Assembly (NCBI GenBank): GCA_022828425.1
Contig: CP094685.1
Coordinates: forward strand, 2,294,001-2,358,000
Direction: 5' to 3'
Source of the DNA: Candidatus Thiothrix sulfatifontis
GTDB taxonomy: Bacteria > Pseudomonadota > Gammaproteobacteria > Thiotrichales > Thiotrichaceae
DNA: 64,000 nucleotides
A program made the translations under genes and the position numbers. Below the pieces are notes generated by a model. It had not been told where the DNA came from, ran no database searches, and saw nothing but the letters and a program-made list of their open reading frames with translations. Positions 58,244 through 64,000 of this stretch are shown here, in pieces (within the stretch, counting starts at the first letter, position 1; every line of letters starts with the position of its first letter).

Positions 58244-58768
58244 TTATTTCTTCTGGAACGCAATGGTGACTTCACCCAAGGTGAAACCGAACTTGCTCAT
58301 CTTTGCCCGATTCAGCAGTACGCCATCGGGTTGCAAATACATCCAATCATCGAAACTCACTTGCCACACTTTGCCATCCACCGGCAGATTCAAGTCATAC
58401 CGCCAATTCAGCGCATTGCCGTAAGCCACGCCTTTGGCTTCACCGACCACATCCGCCGCACGTCCGCTGTAACCGTGGTCGCCTTGCTTGCGGATGCGCC
58501 AAACACGTTGCGATTTTTCGCCATCATTCCACACAAAATCTTCGGTCATCACCAACTCACCGTCGGGACTGACAGTGCCGTTAATATCGACCACGAATTG
58601 GCGTTTCAACGCGCCACCGCGATCCTGAAACACGCCCCAACCACGGGTATTGCCCTGAAAATAGGCAAAAAGGTCAAATTTTGGTTCAAACGTCGCGTAA
58701 TCTTCAATCTTCATGTTGCTGCACCCGCTCATTGTGATGAGTAGAAGGGCGAGCAGAATAGAGCGCAT
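58244..58768 (-). CDS. DUF3833 lipoprotein
   Basis: 174 residues; lipobox MSGC just after the hydrophobic start (RSILLALLLI). The mature part has the DUF3833 pattern (FDLFAYFQGNTRGWGVFQDRGG, then WNDGEKSQRVWRI and DDWMYLQPDGVLLNRA), a lipocalin-like beta fold. The start lies 65 bases inside the end of the upstream MFS gene in another frame. The family commonly travels with Cfa-like, DUF1365 and chalcone-isomerase-like genes, as here. Confidence 0.85.
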   Translation of the reverse strand: MRSILLALLLITMSGCSNMKIEDYATFEPKFDLFAYFQGNTRGWGVFQDRGGALKRQFVVDINGTVSPDGELVMTEDFVWNDGEKSQRVWRIRKQGDHGYSGRAADVVGEAKGVAYGNALNWRYDLNLPVDGKVWQVSFDDWMYLQPDGVLLNRAKMSKFGFTLGEVTIAFQKK

Positions 58769-60068
58769 TCGCATAACTTATCTCCCAATAATCCCGAAAA
58801 TCGACTTCACTGAAGGGAAATCGCCACATGCGCCAAATTACCCAGCTTTTCAGCAAGACGGGTAGCCCGGCGTATAACAAAGCCATGGTTAGTAAGGTGG
58901 CATCAGTTTGCGAGGCAGCCTCTTGCACAAACCCCGCCCAATCCAATAACGGAAACGCGATCCCCACCGCCAAGGCGAATGCTAATTTCGTCAACAATCC
59001 CCACAAACCAAACAATAAGCCGGTTTGCGGATTGCCTTGATGCGCCATTTGCTGGGCAATATCGGCTTGCATTGACGCGGGCAAGGCCACATCTGCCCCC
59101 AATGCTAAGCCGCTGATCACACAAACCGCGAGAAACCCGTACACATCGCCCACACCCAAAAACGGCACCCACACAAACGCCGCCACCGACAATACAAGAG
59201 CCAATACCCACGCCCGACTTTTGTCGATGCGACGGGCGAGCCACAACCACAGCGGCAGACCAACAATACCGCTGAGGAAGTACACCATCAGCACAGTGCC
59301 GACCTGTTCCGGCGCTTGCAACACATGGGTCACAAACAAAATGAACAAGGTAGCAGGCAGGGCATTGGCTAAACTGTTAATAAAATAAGCGGGCAGCAAC
59401 TGGCGTATCGCTGGATGTGCTGAGAGAATGCTACCCACTTTGCGCAACGGCGCGAACCGACGCACTTGGCGGCGTTCCACCAACCACACCAAGGCGGGAA
59501 AAAGACTTAAGGGCAACAACACCCACAACAGTTTGGCGAGGGTGTCGAGCGTGAGTGCAGTGTTATCCATCGAACCGACAAAAAACGGCAAGCTAATCAC
59601 CACCACCGTGCCGAGTATGCCAAACACCTCGCGACTGGCGGATAAAGCACTTTTGCCGTGATAATCGCGGGTCATTTCCGACCCCCACGCTTGCCAAGGG
59701 ATGCTGATCAATGTCCAACCCAAATACGTGACCATTGACCAAGTGAATAAATACAGCCCATCGACCTTACCGACAGGGCGTAGCAAATAATCCAGCCCGA
59801 CCAGCAATAGCGGTATTCCCAATAAGATGAACAATTTGCGCCGCCCAATACGGCTGTTTACTTTGTCGTTCACCCAGCCAATCAGCGGATCAGTCAGCAC
59901 ATCAAAGCCACGTGCCGCCAGTAGCGCAATGCCAATCACCGTCAATGACAGATGCCACTCTTGCGCATAAAACGACGGCAAATACACGTACAACGGTAGG
60001 CCTAACATCGCCAGCGGCAGTCCCGGTAAGCCGTAAAACAGCAACTGGCGATAATAGGCCGATTTCAT
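58704..60068 (-). CDS. MFS transporter of the GPH (MelB-like) family
   Basis: 454 residues, twelve predicted membrane helices; the start GLPGLPLAMLGLPLYVYLPSFYA is typical of the GPH sugar/cation symporters found in Cfa/DUF1365 operons, with the family motif RGFDVLTDPLIGWVNDK. Its substrate is unknown; in this operon it may move a lipid or precursor. Start overlaps the cfa-like stop by 4 bases; its 3' end overlaps the DUF3833 gene by 65 bases. Confidence 0.88.
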   Translation of the reverse strand: MKSAYYRQLLFYGLPGLPLAMLGLPLYVYLPSFYAQEWHLSLTVIGIALLAARGFDVLTDPLIGWVNDKVNSRIGRRKLFILLGIPLLLVGLDYLLRPVGKVDGLYLFTWSMVTYLGWTLISIPWQAWGSEMTRDYHGKSALSASREVFGILGTVVVISLPFFVGSMDNTALTLDTLAKLLWVLLPLSLFPALVWLVERRQVRRFAPLRKVGSILSAHPAIRQLLPAYFINSLANALPATLFILFVTHVLQAPEQVGTVLMVYFLSGIVGLPLWLWLARRIDKSRAWVLALVLSVAAFVWVPFLGVGDVYGFLAVCVISGLALGADVALPASMQADIAQQMAHQGNPQTGLLFGLWGLLTKLAFALAVGIAFPLLDWAGFVQEAASQTDATLLTMALLYAGLPVLLKSWVIWRMWRFPFSEVDFRDYWEISYANALYSARPSTHHNERVQQHED

Positions 60069-61282
60069 GACAGCGGTTTCTCCAGCGTTACCTGAACAAC
60101 ATCAAGGCGGTTCTCGGTAAAACCCGCTTCGCAATACGCGAGGTAATAACGCCATAAACGTTCAAAGCGCTGGTCATAACCCAGCGGGCGCAGTGTTGGC
60201 AGTGCGGCGACAAAACGCGCATCCCATTCCCGCAATGTTCGGGCGTAATCCTTACCAAAGCCGATGTGGTTGATTTGCTTAAGGCGACTATTCGCGACCA
60301 ACTTTTCGAGCTTGGCAGGGCTTGGCAACATGCCGCCGGGGAAAATATAACGTTGAATGAAATCTGCCCGCGAACGGTACATGTCAAACCATTCATCGCC
60401 AATCGTGATGATTTGCAGCACTGCCCGTCCACCCGGTTTGAGATGACGGTGCAGCGTTTGGAAATAGGTTTCCCAATATTGTTCGCCCACCGCTTCAAAC
60501 ATTTCAATCGAGACAATGTGGTCGTAAGTGCCTTCTAGGTGGCGGTAATCGCGCAATTCCAGCACGGTTTGTGCGCCGAAGCGTTCCAAACGCTGTTGCG
60601 CCCAGGCCAATTGTTCGCTGGAAAGGGTAATGCCATGCACTTTGCAGCCCTGTTCGGCTGCCATTTCCGCGAAACCGCCCCAACCGCAGCCGATTTCCAG
60701 CACAGTTTGACCCGCTTGCACCTGCAATTCATCCAAAATCCGTTGGTATTTGGCACGTTGCGCCTGTTCTAAGGTTAAGTCGGGCGTGGTGTACAACGCT
60801 GACGAATACGTCATGCTGGTGTCTAGCCATTCGCGGTAAAAATCGTTGCCCATGTCGTAATGGTGGGCAATGTTCTTGCGGCTGTTGCGGACACTGTTGC
60901 GGCGTAGGCGGTGGAACCAGTTGGCCGGTTCGCGCAACAACTTGCGGTCATCCAATACTTTGCCAAATTGTTCCCAGTTGCGTAATAGCAAGGTCAGCAG
61001 GTCAACCGGGTGTTCACTCGACCAATCACCGGCGATGTACGCTTCACCAAACCCTAAATCGGCCTTGGTGAGGCATTTCAGGGCAAGGCGGAACGGGCGG
61101 TGAATGTGGATGCTGGCGTGCAATTCATCCGAGTGCCCCAACACATAGTATTCACCGTCCAAATGAATACTGAGCCGCCCGTGTTGGATGCGGGCAAGCG
61201 TTGCCAGCAACCAACGTTTCAGGGTCGGTAAATGATCAAAACTGGGTACTGACGGCGGGTTCAGGGTCGTCTCTAAGGGCAT
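60065..61282 (-). CDS. cfa: Cyclopropane-fatty-acyl-phospholipid synthase family protein
   Basis: 405 residues. SAM-binding VLEIGCGWGGFAEMAAE, the substrate-channel block HHYDMGNDFYREWLDTSMTYSSA, and SIEMFEAVGEQYW are present. It is either a true cyclopropane synthase or the related methyltransferase used in branched/furan fatty acid formation; the DUF1365 and FAD-protein neighbours argue for the second group (inference). One-base overlap with DUF1365 and 4-base overlap with the MFS gene show an operon. Confidence 0.9.
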   Translation of the reverse strand: MPLETTLNPPSVPSFDHLPTLKRWLLATLARIQHGRLSIHLDGEYYVLGHSDELHASIHIHRPFRLALKCLTKADLGFGEAYIAGDWSSEHPVDLLTLLLRNWEQFGKVLDDRKLLREPANWFHRLRRNSVRNSRKNIAHHYDMGNDFYREWLDTSMTYSSALYTTPDLTLEQAQRAKYQRILDELQVQAGQTVLEIGCGWGGFAEMAAEQGCKVHGITLSSEQLAWAQQRLERFGAQTVLELRDYRHLEGTYDHIVSIEMFEAVGEQYWETYFQTLHRHLKPGGRAVLQIITIGDEWFDMYRSRADFIQRYIFPGGMLPSPAKLEKLVANSRLKQINHIGFGKDYARTLREWDARFVAALPTLRPLGYDQRFERLWRYYLAYCEAGFTENRLDVVQVTLEKPLS

Positions 61283-62049
61283 TAGGTTACGGTCTCCGTG
61301 GGGGGCGCAGGCTTGCTATACAACTTGCCGCCTTTTAGCCAGATTTTCAGGGCGTGCCAATGAATCAAGGTCATGACCTTGAGTGTCATGAAAGGCACGA
61401 GCGCAAATTGCCGCAGCAATACTGCCGTGCTAAAGGGTAAACGCTCCCCGCGCTGACTGGCAACTAGCATAAGTTCATCGCCTACGTACTCGTGAATTAG
61501 AATGTTCAGGTTATGGCTGAGCGGATGGATAAAGAATTCATAACGTGCGTCCATCCCGATAAACGGTGATACGTGAAACACCTTTTGCTTACTGCCCGTG
61601 ATCACGGGGGCGCTGGTGTCGCTAGGTACGTCCAATAAATAATGATGGTGTTCGCCAAAGGTATTGCTCACTTCACCAATAACCGCCAACAGTCTCCCTT
61701 CAGGGTCATGGCAGAACCACAGACTTAATGGGTTGAAGCCATACCCCAAGATACGTGGCAAACACAGCAACTGGATGTTACCGATCGCACCGTCAATGCC
61801 ATGATCGCGCAGCAACGTTTCTGCCCAGTCGCGCCAATTGCTGCCATTGTGTGCGCCATGGTCGCGCAGGTGAAGGCTGAATAGGTTAAAACGGTCGATG
61901 GAAAATAACGGGTTACGCCCAATTTCAGCGAGGCGGTCGATGTCTACCAACACACTAAAAACGCGATAGCTGAAACGGTAAGCCACCGGGAAACGCCGAC
62001 TGTGCATGACTGTTGAGGGGAATACAGCCGCCGGTGCTTGCGTATTCAT
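61282..62049 (-). CDS. DUF1365 protein
   Basis: 255 residues from the ATG in the stop of the FAD gene. Family blocks VMHSRRFPVAYRFSYRVF near the start, LCLPRILGYGFNPLSLWFC and EVSNTFGEHHHYLL. DUF1365 proteins are almost always encoded between an FAD-dependent amine-oxidase-like protein and a Cfa-like methyltransferase; the reaction is unknown. A long upstream frame overlapping the FAD gene is not coding. Confidence 0.92.
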   Translation of the reverse strand: MNTQAPAAVFPSTVMHSRRFPVAYRFSYRVFSVLVDIDRLAEIGRNPLFSIDRFNLFSLHLRDHGAHNGSNWRDWAETLLRDHGIDGAIGNIQLLCLPRILGYGFNPLSLWFCHDPEGRLLAVIGEVSNTFGEHHHYLLDVPSDTSAPVITGSKQKVFHVSPFIGMDARYEFFIHPLSHNLNILIHEYVGDELMLVASQRGERLPFSTAVLLRQFALVPFMTLKVMTLIHWHALKIWLKGGKLYSKPAPPTETVT

Positions 62050-63389
62050 GGGGTAATCGCTCCAGCTATCGACACTGGAAGCACAGGCTGAGGAGTCGTC
62101 TCCTGTGCTTTGACCCAAACCGGGGTAATGCCAAAATCTTCGCAAACCTTCACTGCTGAGGCGATGGCATCTTCGTGAAAACCGTAGCGGTGATAACTGC
62201 CGCAGAACCACGAATGTTGTTGACCTTGCAGGCTGGTAAGCTGAGGTTGTGCGGCGCCAGCGGCTTGGTCGAAGATCGGGTGTTCGTAAGTCATTTCAGT
62301 GATGATGTTTTCGTCACGTGGCAACGCGTAAGGGTTGAGTGTCACGAAATAATCAGTGGTGGTGTCCAGCCCTTGCAGATTGTTCATCCAATACGTTGCG
62401 GTCATTTGTTGACGCGCATGGGCGTGTTCTGGTTGGCTGGTGGCAAGGTAATTCCATGATGACCATACTTTGCGGTTTACCGGCATAAGTCGGGCGTCGG
62501 TGTGCAAGTAAGTCCGGTTTTTTTCGTAACGGAAACAACTGAGAATGCGCTGTTCTGCCGGGCTAGGTTGCGCTAACAAAGCCAGCGCTTGATCCGCATG
62601 GCAGGCAAAAATCACTGCATCGAAGTCGAATTGCGTGGCATCAGTAAACACCCTGGCGTGGGTGTCGTTGCGTTCTACGCGTATTGCGCCGGACTGAGTA
62701 GTGATTTTGTCACCCATTTCAGCGAGAAGTTTGCGCACATAAAAAGAACTTCCTCCGCAAACAGTTCGCCACAGGGGACGGTTACGCAGATCGATCAAAC
62801 CGTGATTGGCAAAGAAGCGGAGGAAGCTGAGCGCGGGAAACGTGAGCATGGTGTCGACCGGGCATGACCAAATGGCAGCCCCCATTGGCAACAGGTAATG
62901 TTCGCGCATGTCGCGTGAGAAACGGTGTGCGTCGAGCATTTCACCCAAGCTCAAATCAGGCAGCGTCGCAGAGTCAGCCAATAATTGATGCGCCACTTTA
63001 TTAAAACGCATGATTTCACTGATTAAACGCCAGTGACGCGGATTAAATACATTTTTGCGCTGGGCAAACAAGGTATCGAGGTTAGAACCCGCGTATTCTA
63101 ATTCGCCTTGGTTCAGTGAGAAGGCAAAGGACATATCGGTTTCACGCGTGGCAATGCCAAGTTGCGCAAAAAGACCGATTAAATTGGGGTAATTGCGCTC
63201 GTTGTACACAATAAACCCGGTGTCGACTGGCACAGTGCGATCTGCTTCAGATACTTCAATGGTGTGTGTGTGTCCGCCAATGTAATTATCCTTTTCAAAC
63301 AAGGTAACGTCATACTGCTGGTGGAGTAGCCACGCGGAGGCTAATCCTGTAATACCTGAACCAATAATGGCAATCTTCTTCCTGTACAT
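62046..63389 (-). CDS. FAD-dependent amine-oxidase-like protein
   Basis: 447 residues; N-terminal dinucleotide motif IAIIGSGITGLASAWLL with FEKDNYIGGHTHT, VPVDTGFIVYNERNYPNL, and a C-terminal FAD region (WFCGSYHRYGFHEDAIASA). It belongs to the flavin proteins paired with DUF1365 and Cfa-like genes; I recall the Rhodobacter homologue (RSP_1091) from the singlet-oxygen regulon and furan fatty acid work. The ATG at 63389 has AAGGA 7 bases ahead; one three codons upstream does not. First gene of the operon, 100 bases after the methyltransferase gene. Confidence 0.92.
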   Translation of the reverse strand: MYRKKIAIIGSGITGLASAWLLHQQYDVTLFEKDNYIGGHTHTIEVSEADRTVPVDTGFIVYNERNYPNLIGLFAQLGIATRETDMSFAFSLNQGELEYAGSNLDTLFAQRKNVFNPRHWRLISEIMRFNKVAHQLLADSATLPDLSLGEMLDAHRFSRDMREHYLLPMGAAIWSCPVDTMLTFPALSFLRFFANHGLIDLRNRPLWRTVCGGSSFYVRKLLAEMGDKITTQSGAIRVERNDTHARVFTDATQFDFDAVIFACHADQALALLAQPSPAEQRILSCFRYEKNRTYLHTDARLMPVNRKVWSSWNYLATSQPEHAHARQQMTATYWMNNLQGLDTTTDYFVTLNPYALPRDENIITEMTYEHPIFDQAAGAAQPQLTSLQGQQHSWFCGSYHRYGFHEDAIASAVKVCEDFGITPVWVKAQETTPQPVLPVSIAGAITP

Positions 63390-63488
63390 TTCCCGCATTC
63401 CTTGTCAAAACCTATACCTTATTTATACGATCAAGTATGCGATATGGACGTAGGAAACTGCTAGAAAACGAAGATTTTGTGGGGTTTA

Positions 63489-64000
63489 TTAGAACTCTTT
63501 GGGCATAACTGTTCCCCACACCGCAAAAACCGGGTCGGAGAATGGCGTGGTACGACGGTGCGGATCGTTACTAGGGCGTGGCAAACCGCGTACTGATGTG
63601 GTGTGCAAATCAGTGAACTTTGCACTTTTTACAAAAAAATCCAACACCAAACCTTGACGCTCAAACGGGTGCATTTCAGTCCACAAGGTGGTGGCTTTGG
63701 GTGGGAACCAGCGAGTGGAAAATGCCACAATTACCAAGCCGCCGCTCCTGGTTACTCGCAGTGCGTCACGCATAACTTCCAGTGGTTGAGTCAAATATTC
63801 GACAGAAACCGTGCAAATAATCGCATCAAAAGTGCTGTCGGCAAACGGCAATTGCGGGTGTTGATTGAGGTCGTGAACGACGTGACGATGCAAGCGCGGA
63901 TTAGCTGCAAGTTCTGCCGGATTCATGCCAAGCCCGGTGATTTCTACGTCTACTAGAGTATCGGGCAGGTGCGAAACGTGGCTGGTCATCAGGTCAAGAA
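63489..64000 (-). CDS. Class I SAM-dependent methyltransferase, 5' part beyond window edge
   Basis: The visible 170 residues are the C-terminal part of a Methyltransf_11-type domain: a glycine-containing acidic strand (VDVEITGLGMNPAEL), HDLNQHPQLPFADSTFDAIICTVSVEYLTQPL (post-I to motif IV), and LRVTRSGGLVIVAFSTRWFPPKA. The frame is open to the right edge (codons for LDL precede the first visible Met), so motif I is outside. It may be first in the lipid operon but the substrate is unknown. Confidence 0.82.
   Translation of the reverse strand, partial: LDLMTSHVSHLPDTLVDVEITGLGMNPAELAANPRLHRHVVHDLNQHPQLPFADSTFDAIICTVSVEYLTQPLEVMRDALRVTRSGGLVIVAFSTRWFPPKATTLWTEMHPFERQGLVLDFFVKSAKFTDLHTTSVRGLPRPSNDPHRRTTPFSDPVFAVWGTVMPKEF

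Noticed and set aside
63399..63488. ECF sigma-E/ChrR-type promoter (TTGATC followed by TATA-rich sequence) before the FAD gene
   Set aside because: Spacing between the TGATC element and any suitable -10 does not fit, and no ECF sigma or ChrR gene is in the window.

Overview
The window looks like a chromosomal segment of a sulfur-oxidising gammaproteobacterium of the Thiothrix/Thiotrichales kind. The evidence is gene content: typical gammaproteobacterial housekeeping blocks (accBC-prmA, lptD-surA-pdxA, dksA-gluQ, zwf-edd-eda) together with genes of the reverse-Dsr sulfur oxidation pathway (a DsrN-like amidase with a cysteine-free DsrR-like protein, a DsrS-like protein beside cysG, and a rhodanese). 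The genus is an inference; no rRNA or tRNA gene was seen.

Layout. 1-7.7 kb (minus strand): gluQ (cut by the edge), dksA, a zinc-ribbon membrane protein, prmA, accC, accB, aroQ, a HerA/YjgR-type ATPase and an exported peptidoglycan-binding protein. 7.8-14.1 kb: holA, a possible small RNA with its own terminator, pdxA, a SurA shortened to its chaperone part, lptD, and a coiled-coil protein with two AT-hooks. 14.1-20.5 kb (minus): dapE with an ArsC-like reductase and an S24-like protein, then cysG, two small unknown genes (one Cys-rich), a DsrS-like gene, and tgt. 20.5-34.8 kb: SH3 protein, miaB, the Entner-Doudoroff genes zwf-edd-eda, trpDC, lgt-thyA and a single-chain pyruvate carboxylase. 34.8-38.6 kb: Uma2 protein, oppBC permeases, an ArsR-type regulator with two cysteines, and a CPBP protease. 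38.6-43.2 kb: dsrN-dsrR, a NarX/NarL-like two-component pair and a rhodanese. 43.3-49.4 kb: lipoproteins, selO, pstS with a convincing Pho box, plsC, yqhA and prmB.

49.5-64 kb is the accessory part. An SDR gene and an NTF2-like gene (plus strand) and a six-gene minus-strand operon (chalcone-isomerase-like, DUF3833, MFS, Cfa-like, DUF1365, FAD protein) look like two convergent halves of one lipid-modification module. Wedged tightly between them is a 7-kb defence-like island: an MmeI-family DNA methyltransferase with an AT-rich, apparently exchanged target-recognition region, a PIN/ribbon-helix-helix toxin-antitoxin pair, an ASCH-SF2 helicase fusion, and a GIY-YIG nuclease overlapping the helicase by 4 bases. 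Helicase and nuclease share an HGREP-containing module. Together they suggest a restriction-like system with methylation, translocation and cleavage on separate chains. This is the best candidate for a little-described system here.

A short palindromic element lies in frame inside the helicase linker, and a shorter relative appears to lie inside the dsrN linker. No CRISPR array, tRNA, rRNA, integrase or transposase was found. No gene-free stretch exceeds about 300 bases.
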